From assembly GCA_963921425.1 (NCBI GenBank), contig OY992837.1:9769896-9833895 (forward strand): a stretch of 64,000 nucleotides of DNA. The letters run 5' to 3'. Under the pieces are notes generated by a model, which had not been told where the DNA came from, searched no databases, and saw nothing but the letters and a program-made list of their open reading frames with translations. A program made the translations under genes and the position numbers. This document shows positions 9,180 to 21,024 of this stretch, piece by piece. How positions within the stretch are numbered: position 1 is the first letter of the stretch; every line of letters starts with the position of its first letter. The DNA is from Dryas octopetala. Taxonomy: Eukaryota; Streptophyta; Magnoliopsida; Rosales; Rosaceae.

Positions 9180-11737
9180 TCATGGTGGATGGAGTACTAA
9201 AAGGAGCATGGATTTGCTTTTGGGGTCTTTTTTTTTTTATTTGTGCATCATTTGTACACAGAAAACATCATTAGCAGCATATCATTGGAGTTCCCAAATA
9301 ATTGATGGAGCTCTTTCATAGTGAAAGTTTGTTCAATTCTTTTGCTTTATTTTGTAGTTTGAGAATGTTATGCCAGTAGGTGTTAACTATCAGTTTGGGA
9401 ATGTATGAGAAAATGAATCAAATCAAGGATGGTCCCAACAAAAATAAACATCAAATCAAGAAAAAGAAGGGAAACTGAATCTAGATGCATCCATACAAAT
9501 AGAAAACAAAAACAAAACCCAGTTGATGGATGAATTCCATATGAACGAAAACAACAAGCCAACTTATGCTAAAATCACCCAGAGAATTTGATGTTTGCAG
9601 AATAAGCCTGATAAGGATCAAGAGCCTAATATCTAAGCAGATCTGTACCTAAAGTTACTAGCCTGAATCTCATAACTGAAGGGGACAGTGACATTTATGA
9701 GTTACTACTAGGTAAGTCATTTACTGGTACAGGTTACCCTTGTTAAGAGTTAAGACCTATAATAGCCAGATTGCTGAAATTGAAGGGGAAAGTGACACTC
9801 CTTCTGACAACAGAACCTTCCATGATATCCTCCAAGATGCAAAGACCGAAGAAATCGAAGCATCCAACCCAAAAACCAATTGGCAATGGGACGAGAGACC
9901 TCTTATAAATACTATGCAAGGCTTTACATTCCCATCGTGGGATCTCTCAACAAAGACCTTTCTGATGAGAAAATATGTAAGAGGCATGCTCTGGTTGCAA
10001 TTCCTATTTAAGTGGACAAACAAATTCCGAATCTATTAATACCCTCATAAAGCACCCCATCAATATCCATTGCCCACACATGATCAATATTTTCCCACAT
10101 TGAGATTTCTTTGTAATTTCGTTTTCCTTCTCTTGTTGATGGAAACTGGAAGACATGAATTTTCTGTCCAACCTGAGCACAAGAAATTTCCCCCAGCTTT
10201 CTATGCATAGCTTCTGCCCTAATTCTCTGCCTCTATCAAAACATTGCAAGCTACCTATATGCCTTTACATCTCTATTATACAATCTTTAGAGTACACTTC
10301 AACTAGCAGAAGTCCTACTTAATTATTACATGCCTTTGGATCCTCCATGCTTCTTTAATGCTTTTCTGAAGTAATGATCTATAAAACAAGATGAAAACAG
10401 GTCATGAGAAGTGTTTCTCTACATGTGATGTACCTATCAAACTAGGAATGAGACTATTTCAATTATAAACCCAAATAAAAGAGGCATTTTCTGACAAGAA
10501 ATATAAAAGAACTTTTACTTAAATGATCCTCTAACATTTCATAAGAAAATCGTTTAAAGTCCTCCATGAACAAGGGCTTAACTAGATATACAGTTGGGCC
10601 ATAATTCTGAAACGCATCCCACAGAAACGTACAAAAACCACAAAATAATTTCTAGCAAATTCTGCAACCTATTCATTCATGTTAACACCTATTTTCCTTG
10701 CAACAATGCCACATCCACTTTCCAATGTTCCAACAACAATTCACCAAACATTTATGAATGGTTCTTGTTATATTATATCAACAAAATTATTTTGTTTCTC
10801 ATTTAGAATATTGTTCCAACAACAATACAGCTAAGAGCATCACTGCAACTCAGCACCTATGCTCCCTCCCCTTACCACCAAAACTCCCTACATGAAGCAT
10901 ATAAAACTAAAGACAAACAATTTTCACAGTGAGATAGATTCCGTCCCTTTTCATCAAATAACGAGGGGTTTAATTCTAGTTCTTTAACAACCAAGAACAT
11001 TACTGGTTCTTCTAGTAACTATAAATGAGCCTCAAATGTAAAATCATATATACATTGTCCTCATTATTTATTCTAGCTGATCATTTTCGGAATGTCAAAA
11101 CCATCTCTGCCTCTCTATATCTTTCATTAGTTTCCATGTCCTACTAGCAGCTCCATTTCTTATGCATGCAACCAAAACGTTGATGGTTGCTTGACTGCAT
11201 CTCCAACTTCCTCAAACTCAAAGCCAGCAGGTAAAGGGCATCTAAGACTATATCAATGCACTAAATTAGAACCCAAAGCACATGTGTTCGGAAGAAAGAA
11301 AAAGAAAAAGAGAATACATGTCTCTGTTACATGCATGCCAATGGGTTCTTAGTACCTGCTAGCTTTTGAGGATTCATGACTAAACTTGTACTCCTAGTCT
11401 CCTATCATTTTAACAAATTAGCATCTATATTTATTATGCACATGAAAAATCTCTTTGTTCCTTTTTTTTTTTTTTTTTTCCTTTTCTAAGCACATGCACT
11501 TCGGATTCCAATTTAGCACATTGATAGCAGCATAGCATTTTTGTGTCTTTCTCCGTTACATGCATTACTGTTGTGTGGGTGCCTTGTTTTGCCTAGTCAA
11601 CCACAAACATCGCTTCCCATTCTAATATAATGTAACATTCATATCTACTGGCTAGGATAAACTTGAATTGAATGCCGAGCCCACCATTAACAATTCCAAA
11701 TCTCAACTCGAAAACATTGCACTAGATCCCAAGTTTC
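9180..11737. other. Gene-poor spacer
   Basis: Downstream of the ATL gene the sequence is AT-rich and non-coding. Weak open frames occur on both strands between 9740 and 10250. On the minus strand 10208-10008 reads through for 66 codons with plausible composition (FQFPSTREGKRNYKEIS), but no start context, domain or splice-linked partner could be established. It may be a gene remnant. Confidence 0.4.
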
Positions 11738-11850
11738 ACCACTACCACTAGTAAAACTTTCAAGTAACGGGTGTATACCCGTTGTCTCTGTCTCTCTCAT
11801 CATCACATGACATCATGACCTAGCATGTGATGAGAGAGATTAAGTTTTCT
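11738..11850. repeat. Hairpin region with a CACTA-like opening
   Basis: The segment opens CACTACCACTAGTAAAAC. It contains the near-palindrome AACGGGTGTATACCCGTT (11766-11783) and then a long hairpin whose arms are TCTCTCTCATCATCACATG (11791-11809) and CATGTGATGAGAGAGA (11824-11839). No matching CACTA-type right end was found, so an origin from such a transposon is only suggestive. Confidence 0.35.
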
Positions 11851-12524
11851 TCCACTACCACCTACAAAATTCCAGATTTAGGGGTTCTTAATTTTTCTTT
11901 TGAAAAAATAAGGAAAAGATACGGTGCTAATTGGACAAAAAGGGCTTAAGCTTAAAATTGTGATTCAACCTAAGAAATCCAAGCATGAAGCCATGAATGT
12001 CTATACTGCATGAGCATTCATAACTATAGGATTCAACCATAATTTTTTACCAAATTACTGTGTACCAACATTCATGACAATGGCATGTATCAAATCTCAA
12101 ATGAAACAACTGATCATAATGATGCTCGTGACAAAATATTTGGACAGAAAAAGCTTCACTACTGCATCAGCATTCACAAAAAAGTTAAACTAGTCGCAAC
12201 CATGAAAACAATGAAACATGCCTACTAATACCATAGCATTCAAGGTAGAAAAAAACACATTAGTCTCTATGGGGTATTGGGGTTACCTGAACAAGCTTAT
12301 TGAGGCCATGGTTTGCTATGCTGAGAACCGAGCATAGGCAGTGGACCCAGATAGTCCGTCCTTGACAAGTGACAAGAGTAGCATCGCTTTCGACCGCCTG
12401 CGCAGCTTGGAAGTATAGACGCAAGTAAAATTTCCACTTTACACTCATTTTTGCAGTTTTCTTCAAAAACTAGAGAATTTTTTCATTGTAACTGATACAT
12501 CGCACCTAGTCTAACAAATTCAAA

Positions 12525-12655
12525 GTATAAGGATATTATTGGACGGTATGTTTATATTAATATGATACAATATTAATAACATCTAACTATATTATAACAC
12601 ATATACTAGTTACACCACGTAACGATGTTCGGTTATACAAAAAAATCTATACAAA
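12525..12655 (-). mobile_element. MITE family B, partial copy
   Basis: Read on the minus strand this segment aligns by eye with the copy at 38493-38674: TTGTATAACCGAACATCGTTACG, then a TGTAAC motif, GATGTTATTAATATT and CCGTCCAATAATATCCTTA appear in the same order. The right arm of the element is missing, so this looks like a truncated relic. Confidence 0.5.
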
Positions 12656-13681
12656 AACTAACCCTTTTATATTAGCATATTTCAAAGTACAATTGTGCTC
12701 TACTGATTGGCAGCGGCGTCAATCGATCGGCCAATATAAATGCTGCCAATTTGTTCTTTTGGGGATCAATCGGTGCCTATTTGTTGCATAAATTTTAGGA
12801 GAAAAACTTTTATGCAACAATTATTAATGGTGTGGCATCACTAACGAAAAGAAGGAGATTTGGGACCATAACTTCTTGAATAAAGCTATCTGACCATGTG
12901 TATGTTACAACATCCGATTACATATTTATGTGTATATTTATTTCAAGTAAAGTTTATAATTTTTAAAATAAATAATATACATAGGACTGTAGCATAAAAT
13001 GGTCGTACTATACACGTAATCAGACAACCCAACTTAAGAATTTCTCTTTCATTACCATATCCCTATATGTACTATTTACTTTAAAAAATTATAAATTTTA
13101 TTTGAAATAAGAACACTTGTCATTGGAGATTGCACAATACAAGTTGCACCACTTCCTATTGAAGAATATCTTGTTTGGACATGAGACATTGAGCTTTGGG
13201 ATCCACTCCCTCTGTTGATAATGACATCATCAACCCCTGTTACATGAGAGTTTTTAGAATTTAACTCTTGAATTTTGAGCGATCTAAAATTTGAAAGTTA
13301 CAATTTAAAATCTAAATTTTATATGGCGATTCTATGCCTTAAAGTAAGTAACCCTATCAAGAATTATACTACGTGCCAATCGATCCACTCCACAAATGAC
13401 ACATTCAAAACCTTATAAAATATGAACATATGGTTAAGAGAATAATTTATTAAAACTATGTTAAAGTAGCTAGTGTGTTATAATCAAGATTGAATAAAGA
13501 TGTGAATTGAAATAAAGATTTTAGATTTTAGATCACATCTTAGACTTGTATATTGACCTCATCTTGATCCTCTTAAATAAATCTATTTCCCAAATCTAAA
13601 GCCGATTAATTTTCAATAAAGTTTTTTAACTTGAGGTTAAAACAGTGAAAGTACGTGGAATTAAAATGTGTTATTTTAGAT

Positions 13682-14245
13682 GGCTCCTATTTGAACACCC
13701 TTCCTCTTCTCACTACACACCCCTCGTTTAAATTGTGAAATGACAAGTTTAAGTTATTTAACCCAATAGTAAAAAACTTTAAAGGACCACTATTAGTTTA
13801 TTATGAAAAAAAAAACTTTTTCTCTACACACCTAAACCCAACACCCCGTAACCCATTTCATCTTCCAACTCCAACATTTCAGCCACAACCTTCCTCAGCC
13901 CATAACCCCCTTCATCCTTCAATTATTAAACCCTAAATACATATTGTTGCTCTCAACACCAACATTGTACAAAAGTTTACTTTTTTTTATGAAGGGAGAC
14001 TCACCTCGTTCCTTATTCGTCTTCAGATAAGGTATGATTATTAGTTTTTAAGTTTTTTATGAACTTTTTTCGTTTTTTGAACTTAGCTCTTCGTGGTTTC
14101 ACTAAGGGTAGTTTGAAAATGTCAGGGGTGTTTTGTGAGAAATTATAAAATTTGAAAAGATAAAAAGGTGTGTAATGAGAAATGGGTGTGTAATGAAAAA
14201 TGGGTGTGAAGTGAGAAGGAGATTTGTGTTCATATAGTAAAAATC
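13682..14245. mobile_element. Probable non-autonomous element with terminal inverted repeats
   Basis: The left end (about 13682-13735) reads CCTATTTGAACACCCTTCC then CTTCTCACTACACACCC. The right end, on the minus strand, reads ACTATATGAACACAAATCTCC then TTCTCACTTCACACCC. Inside the right arm the unit GTGTAATGAGAAATGGGT is repeated in tandem. No convincing target duplication was found. A related sequence occurs at about 1395-1575 (GGGTGTGAAGAGTGTTT). Confidence 0.45.
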
Positions 14246-14292
14246 TTGTTTTATGAAGATACTCATTATTTTACCTAATTATTAAGGGAAAC

Positions 14293-14744
14293 TGATGTAG
14301 AACAAATGGCATAACGGTTCATGCAACAACTCGAACGCCAGAAGCCCAAGAAAAGAAACAAGCTTCAGCCCGGCCCAGTGTCAGAAATGGGCCCATGACA
14401 TACCGATTCGAAGGGAACGACCGAGGGCCTATGACAGGCGATGACCGAGGGCCTATTTTGGCCAAATTCCTTCGTTTAGGGCTTCAAATAAGCAATTTAG
14501 TGTTTTTGAATAAGTTTCCTAAATTGCACTTTATTTCCATTTTTATTTCCGTTTTGAATTTCGAACGTCTAGGGTTCTGAACGTATTTAAACAACCTTTT
14601 GGCTGTTTGTAATTTTCAGTTTTATTATTTTTCAATCAGAAAACCTTGAGATTTCTCTCATTTCTCTGGTGGATTCCATATTCTTTCTTAGGGATTAACG
14701 CTGGTTTTCCCTAATATATCTCAATTGCGTGTTACGCTGCGTCA
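14293..14744 (+). mobile_element. Solo LTR of a retrotransposon
   Basis: A 452-bp segment starts TGATGTAGAAC and ends GCTGCGTCA (TG...CA borders). It is flanked by the 5-bp duplication GAAAC (14288-14292 and 14745-14749). Inside are a TATA-like GTATTTAAAC (about 14583) and a T-rich stretch with TTTTATTATTTTTCAATCA, as in the promoter and R region of plant LTRs. No primer-binding site or polypurine tract follows either end, so this is a solo LTR left by recombination. It carries no genes. The orientation is inferred from the TATA position. Confidence 0.75.
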
Positions 14745-14749
14745 GAAAC

Positions 14750-15609
14750 TATGAAATTTCTTGGGTTTATTACGCTTTGAACCCTCTAGATTTGGGTTGT
14801 TTTTCACTTTGCAACATGATTTTGAAAACCCTATAATTTACACAATAATATTAGGCTTGTCTTTCAATTTTTTCCTATGTTAATTTTGATCGTCATATGA
14901 AATGTTATTTTCTTACGTGGAAGCTATGTGATCCATGTATTTTCTTTATGCGGCATGTAATAAGGTGTCCACCCTAATTTATGTTAAGGTCAATTTCGTA
15001 AAATCAATTACCCCTTTCTCACCCAATTCTACCATGTCATGTGTGCCATCTGACATGACACATGCCCCAACAAAAATTTACAATGGACTTCTCGGCACTT
15101 GCTACATAAGAAAGTGTGGGTTCCATAGCTTTTATATAAGCAAGTAACGCTTCAAAAGAGAGGTGAAACACGGTCATACTTATAGAGGGTGGAAATTGAA
15201 AAACAAAACTAACATTAAGGTATAAATTGTAGAGTTTTGAAAATTAGAATAGCGAGTGAAAAACGATCGAAACTTGAAGGTGTCGATTGTAAATAACCCA
15301 ACCTTTTAAACAAAAACGAGTCCGTGACAGCAAAGGAGCCTCTAAGGCTCTAAATATATAAGTCTTCCTTCTTCGCCACCTAACGTTCCTCTGTCTTCAA
15401 CCAACATAATAACTATAAGTCGTCGGTCATCTTCAGACTCCTTCTTCTTCTTAGCCACCTTACCTTCCTCCATAATTCACAAATACCTCTCTTTCTCAGT
15501 TTCTCTCTCTGTCTGTCTGTCTTTTAGTTTTATAAACCCTAAAGTTTCACAGTTTTTATAAATATATATATAATATAGTTATTTTATTCGAGCAAAGCAA
15601 TCCGTGAAG
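14750..15609. promoter_or_regulatory. Spacer and promoter/leader of the ML-domain gene
   Basis: Bases 15340-15540 are rich in CTTC and TCTCTCTCT repeats, typical of a plant 5' leader. TATAAATATATATATAATATAG (15555-15580) sits only about 30-55 bases before the ATG, so it is probably leader and not the TATA box. The rest shows no gene. Confidence 0.35.
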
Positions 15610-18600
15610 ATGGCTCAGCTGAAGTTCATCGCCACCCTCCTGCTCTCGCTCTGTCTGGCTTTACCTCTCATCCAAGCCAAGGACGTCAACTACTGCGGTT
15701 CGTCACTCGAATCCTTCTCTTCCAGACTTTACTTTTTTTGTTTTCAGTATGCCTTATATGATTCTATGCTTTCAGATTAAGCTTTCAATTCTCTGTTTGC
15801 TTGCCCAGAAAATCACAAGTTTTCCACTTTTACAGTAAAGTCAACTGATTGTTGTTGTCAAATCCGATTTGGGTTCTTTTGTTTTGACATAAACAGAACA
15901 TGGAAGAAATATCGGATATGCATCTGCATCCCCACTCTCTAGACAAAACCAATTTTTACAATTTTTAAGTAATTAATTTCCCAACTCAAGAAAAAACAAA
16001 AAAGAAGTATGGGTTTTGTTTTTCATTAGAAATTTTTCTCTGGGGTGTATATATTCAATAAAAGGTGTTTCAGTGTCGTATTTTACAATGGTTTGTTTCT
16101 TCACTTGTTGTTGTATTGCTGTTTGTTCAATGAAACTTAATTGGATACCCGAAATATGTTCAGATAAGAGTGCTGACTATGCTGTCAAGGTCAAGGGAGT
16201 TGACATATCTCCTTATCCTATAGCGAGAGGCAAGACTGCCAGCTTCAACATTTCTGCAACTGCAGGTTCTATTAAAGCTTGACTCTTTTAATAAATGTTT
16301 AATTTACATATAATTTGAAGAGATAAACACGACTTGGATAATCCTATGTCGTTTGAAGACTTTGCTGGGAGTTTGGTTTTGACGGGAGCCCTTTGTATAT
16401 GCGCTGACAGGTGACTCCATCTCTGGAGGGAAATTGGTGATTGAAGTTTCTTACTTTGGTTGGCACATCCACAGTGAGACTCATGACCTTTGTGACGAAA
16501 CATCTTGCCCTGTTTCAACTGGTGATTTCTTGATTTCCCACTCGCAAGATTTGCCTGGATTCACTCCACCTGTAAGTCCTTGCCTAACACATTTATAGTT
16601 TCATTGTATATGTAACTACTGACAATCAAACTTGAACAAGCCTCTGAGTTTAACTGTTGGTTTCCTGTGAGCTTCATGAATACAATGAAATATTTATAGT
16701 AACTGTTAGGTTGTCACCTTAGAAAGGGAATGAAGACAGCTGAACGCCTTATTGTAAGTAATCACATCATTGTAGATAAATGTAGGACATGAGGACGGTG
16801 CTGTATTATGGTGATGGTCGACTGTAGATGGCAGAAATTTTAGTAATCAAAAGAACTTTTAGCAAAAAGAAGAAGATGATTATTTATGGTTTCTGTAATT
16901 TCAGAGTAGATTGAAAGATAGGAGGAAATAAATAGAGACATGTAAAAGTAGATTGAGAGAGGATACAGGTCTCCAAGCATTCAACAAAGACACAAATTCC
17001 TTTCCTTCTAATCTACCTTTGACTTCAAAAGTGAGCCTTATCTATAGGCTTTTGAAAGAACTCCAAATAAGAGTTGTATGAAATCGGAGAATTAAAGAGT
17101 AGAAGACTCTTATAAAACTTAAAAGATGTTGATTCTTTCTAAGACCCAAATACATTCACTCTTTATAGCCCTTAACATTAATTCTTAGATTGACTCTTTG
17201 ACTAAATCTTAAAAATGGGTGGACTCTTTTGATTACAACCGACATTCTTCTTTAGACAAAAAAGGCCTCATTGATAGACTGGGGCCAATGGTCTTAGTCT
17301 TTAGCTTCCAATGAGGAATGGACTTTGAGATTGTGTTCTTTACCCATCTCATTTTATTTTACAAATTTGATGTGTGGCTCAATAAGCAATCCAAGCTTGC
17401 AAAAAGCATCCACGAAAATAACATTGATGCAGCTATCCCTTTCAATAACTATGGTGTAGACTGCACAGTTGATCATTATATCGGACACGCATTTGAAAAA
17501 TGTTGCTCCTTTGCCAATCTTCCTTGTCATGCTTCTTTTGTGTAGTGAGAACTGAGAAGAGTACGCAAAACCAAACAAGGTTGCCGCTCATCACTGCAAT
17601 GATCAAAATTTCTGTCCCCACCACTTTCTTGTTCTACTTCTTGCGTAATAATTCCTTTTTCTCTCTGCTTAGGGGATAGCATACGCAATAAGAGCTTCTT
17701 TATTATAGAAAGGTCACCAATTGATCTGGACATTGTGCTGAAAAATTTTCAAAGCCTTTGCATGTCCAACATTGCACCTTGATTTTAGCTTTAGAAAGGA
17801 GCCTATAATCATTTGTAACCAAGCTAAAAAACTTATTGGTATATATTCTTCAACAAACAAAACTTCCTTGCACTAATTCTATGAACTGTAGGTGAACTCA
17901 TAGCTTGTAGTAAGCTTGTACAAAGTAGCATGCAATAATCATCTACATAATGAGGTTTTTTGTTCATCTACTCCTGAATTTTTGCATTATAGATGCCTTT
18001 GCATAACAGATAAGAAGATCCTGAAAGAAAACTCTAAAAGTTTTCTAAGAAGTGCCTAATTTCTGAAATCCAACTGCTTTGCAATGTGCTGCTGTTTACT
18101 CATTTCATTCTGTCTTTCGGCATCTTTATTTCAGTTTTTGCTTACTTATCATCACTTAATTTGGATCTGTTAATAGAAGCCTATGAAAATAGAGATTGAG
18201 TCTATTTGAGTCTCAAACTCCATATAGTAGACATTCCATGATGCAAAATGACCAGGATCATCCATGTTCTTTAGAGCCAATACATTCTTTAGCTGGATTG
18301 ACAATATTAATTGCAGAAAACCAGTGGAAAATAGCTCCTGATAAATTTTTTGAGTGCTTTAAAAAATATATATGGATTATACCTCACTCTGATACATAAA
18401 TTAAATTGGTGCTGCTTTATGTTTGATTTCTTTCCCCTTTGATTCTCAAACTGCTTTTGGAATCACCCTGCTCCCTTCATCATTACCACTGTCATTGCCT
18501 CCTCCATCTTATTAGCAATTTGAATGAACCTAACATAGACCAAACTACCCGATGTCATGTTGATCAGCGATACAATTTTGTGATGTGTGTATTCATCTGC

Positions 18601-18747
18601 TGTCTGAGTTCTGACTAAGTTTGGCACATGCAGGGTTCATACTCTCTTCAAATGAAGCTGTATGACGGAAACAAACATGAGCTGACATGCATTGCCTTCG
18701 ATTTTGACATTGGGTTTGCATCATCCGATTCTGTGGCTGATAGTTAA
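15610..18747 (+). CDS. Secreted ML (MD-2-related lipid-recognition) domain protein
   Basis: Four exons: 15610-15697, 16164-16265, 16411-16571 and 18634-18747. All introns are GT-AG and the frame is kept throughout, giving 154 residues, a normal length for plant ML proteins. A signal peptide (MAQLKFIATLLLSLCLALPLIQA) is followed by the mature start KDVNYCDKSADYAVKVKGVDI. The rest carries ML-type features: paired cysteines (LCDETSCPV), the core FGWHIHSETHDLC, and a closing strand YDGNKHELTCIAFDFDIGF. ML proteins form a beta-sandwich that binds single lipids or sterols. Plant members are annotated as phosphatidylglycerol/phosphatidylinositol transfer proteins and include ROSY1-type proteins linked to membrane and salt/gravity responses. 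The specific ligand here is unknown. Intron 3 is unusually long (2.06 kb) and seems to contain degraded insertions. Confidence 0.9.
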
Positions 18748-20139
18748 GTGCATCAAATGTTGGTCATTTGGTACACCTATCCAAACTATATTATATAGCA
18801 TGTAAGTCTTATAAAAAAAATATATATTATATAGCATGTAAGAATAATTCTCATTGTTCCATGCTTATACTTCAACTTTGCTGGTATTTTGTGATGTGTA
18901 AATTATTATCACTCCATCTACTTGTTGTTGAGACTTTTAAAAGTTAATGGAACTGGAATTAAAATATGAGACGGTGTTATATTACATGTGATGAAGTGTG
19001 ATTGCAGATGATAAGCAACAACCAGTCATTTTGGTTTTTTATTTTTTTGGATAATCCTTTTGTTTCAGAAATGATTGCACTATAGTAAAATACTTACGGC
19101 TCACCATTATGCTTGTGGCTGAATCAATGAATATGGACAAAAAAAAAAATTTGCTAATCTTATAGCAAGCAGGTGCAAGGCACGTGCAGTCGCTCTCCGA
19201 GCATAGACTCAAGTGTAGCTCCAGAATGTAATTGTGCATACTCGATATGGTGTGTTTGGTCTCATACTTGACATGGTGCGTTTGGTCTCATGCTCGACAT
19301 GGTGTGTTTGGTCCCATACTCCGACATAGTGTCTGATACCAAATGGTATGAACTTAGATAGGACTAGTCCTCACAAAACCAACTTGCATGTAAATGGTGT
19401 CCAAGAGTTCATATACCCACAACTAGCACATACTTAGCGGATGAGATTGCAAGCAAAATACCCTCTCAAGTTAAGGATATAACACAATTTATGGAGGGTT
19501 TTGAGCCGAGTGCACAAACTTTAGATTCCTTATCGAACCATTATGGGCATAATGGTTGGATGTGTTTGCTGGTACAAAAGGTTTCAATCACTTTAGTTGT
19601 TATCTCGACTCTCGAGGGTTCCAACTGATTAAAGGAGGAAAAAGAAAGCTGCTTTTGCTCACTTGCAATTGAATTATGGTCAATTGGCACACCTTGTCTC
19701 CCCGGAATTAGCTCTTTTACTGTAACACCTGTAAGAGTCAAACACTTATTAAATTGTGCTAGTTTGAGTTAAGAAGGGCATGGACACCCCCCCTCTTCAG
19801 TGTTCACGAAGGGGCATTTCAGTCATTTACTCTTTCAATTGGTGGTGGAATTTACAGTCATACCACTTAAATCATGATTGGTATTTGGTTATGGGTCAAT
19901 TTAGCTCTAGTGGATAGAGGTATGCCCAACCTCATAGACAGCCCAGCCCCCACCTAGTTTCTAAACATCCAACACTTGGCCATTTTCATTTTTCACCTTC
20001 CAGCCACTGGAAACCAATAGATAAAATGTCATCAGCCTATGGACCTTCAATCCCCTGACTAGTCATTTTCACTCCAAAACACCATTCCTTTATCTGCATG
20101 TGATCACATGCCCATTCTATGAACTAAACAAAGAAAGAG
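18748..20139. other. Intergenic spacer with a minisatellite
   Basis: Non-coding. It contains the 26-bp minisatellite listed separately and, at about 19330-19740, a stretch with the composition of a decayed retroelement, but no domain can be read. The last 100 bp leads into the glutaredoxin-like gene. Confidence 0.4.
19241..19332. repeat. 26-bp minisatellite, about 3.5 units
   Basis: Units starting at 19241, 19267 and 19293 share CTCGACATGGTGTGTTTGGT followed by CTCATA, each with one to three differences. A partial fourth unit starts at 19319 with one inserted base. Confidence 0.8.
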
Positions 20140-21024
20140 ATGAGAGGAATGGGGGGAAAATTTCTTAACAAATTGAAGTCCATCCCAACAATTAGTACCT
20201 TGAGACATGGCCTGGTCTTCCAGCTAAATTCCACAGAAAAGTTCTCTAATCAGAACCATCCAACACTGTCTTTGCTGGTTCACAAAGATGAAGATGATCA
20301 GAAGAACAACAATCTCTCTGCAGAGACAGTAGTTCACAATACTGGGGTACCAGAGCATGTTAAAGAGCTCAGAGATGAAGGCATGGAATTGGAATTCAAT
20401 GTTGGCCACAAGGAGAATGTTACACCACCCTCCATGATGACCAAAGAGACAGTGCCTGCCAATGATAACATGATCAACATGGATCATCATATTGCAAATG
20501 AAGCAGAGGATGAGGATGAAGGACATCCATCTTTATTAGATTTTGAAGAGAATTGTCCACCAGGAGGAGGCAATTCTGTCATTCTATATTCAACAAGCTT
20601 GACAGGCATCAGAAAAACATTTGAGGACTGCAAGTCAATCCGGTTTCTGCTCAAAAGCTTGAAGGTATCAGTGCACGAGAGGGACGTTTCGATGCACATG
20701 GAATTCAGAGAAGAATTGTGGAGGATATTTGGTGGTAGAGTGATCCCTCCAAGGCTTTTCATCAAGGGAAGGTACATTGGAGGAGCTGATGAAGTAATAG
20801 GGCTTCATGAGCATGGGAAGCTGAGGAAGCTCTTAGAAGGAACCCCACTAGACCTGTCTAATTCCTCATGCACTGGCTGTGCCAACATGCGTTTTGTTGT
20901 GTGCTTCAATTGCAACGGCAGTCGAAAAGTGTTTGCGGATGGTGATCATGAGAATGATGAATTGCACATTAGATGTCCGGAGTGTAATGAAAATGGCTTG
21001 ATTAAGTGCTCCATCTGCTGCTGA
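20140..21024 (+). CDS. Glutaredoxin-fold Cys-rich protein without a canonical active site
   Basis: This is an intronless gene of 294 residues. The N-terminal 140 residues are polar and probably disordered, with an acidic run near 122-129. Residues about 145-235 form a glutaredoxin fold (VILYSTSLTGIRKTFEDC, then VHERDVSMH, and RVIPPRLFIKGRYIGGADE with the cis-Pro and GG glutathione-site motifs). The usual CxxC or CC redox centre is replaced by TSLTGIRKTF. The C-terminal 50 residues hold four Cys pairs (C244/C247, C255/C258, C279/C282, C290/C293 plus C294), a probable zinc-binding DnaJ-like knuckle. This is the plant family annotated 'glutaredoxin domain-containing cysteine-rich protein', typified by At5g39865. 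Its reaction is not established. The ATG at 20140 was chosen as the first in frame; Met4 (GMGGK) is an alternative. Confidence 0.9.
   Translation: MRGMGGKFLNKLKSIPTISTLRHGLVFQLNSTEKFSNQNHPTLSLLVHKDEDDQKNNNLSAETVVHNTGVPEHVKELRDEGMELEFNVGHKENVTPPSMMTKETVPANDNMINMDHHIANEAEDEDEGHPSLLDFEENCPPGGGNSVILYSTSLTGIRKTFEDCKSIRFLLKSLKVSVHERDVSMHMEFREELWRIFGGRVIPPRLFIKGRYIGGADEVIGLHEHGKLRKLLEGTPLDLSNSSCTGCANMRFVVCFNCNGSRKVFADGDHENDELHIRCPECNENGLIKCSICC

Noticed and set aside
9740-10249. Open frames of 66-99 codons on both strands, possibly a small gene
   Set aside because: No recognisable domain, no splice-compatible continuation and conflicting frames on both strands. Left as a possible gene remnant only.
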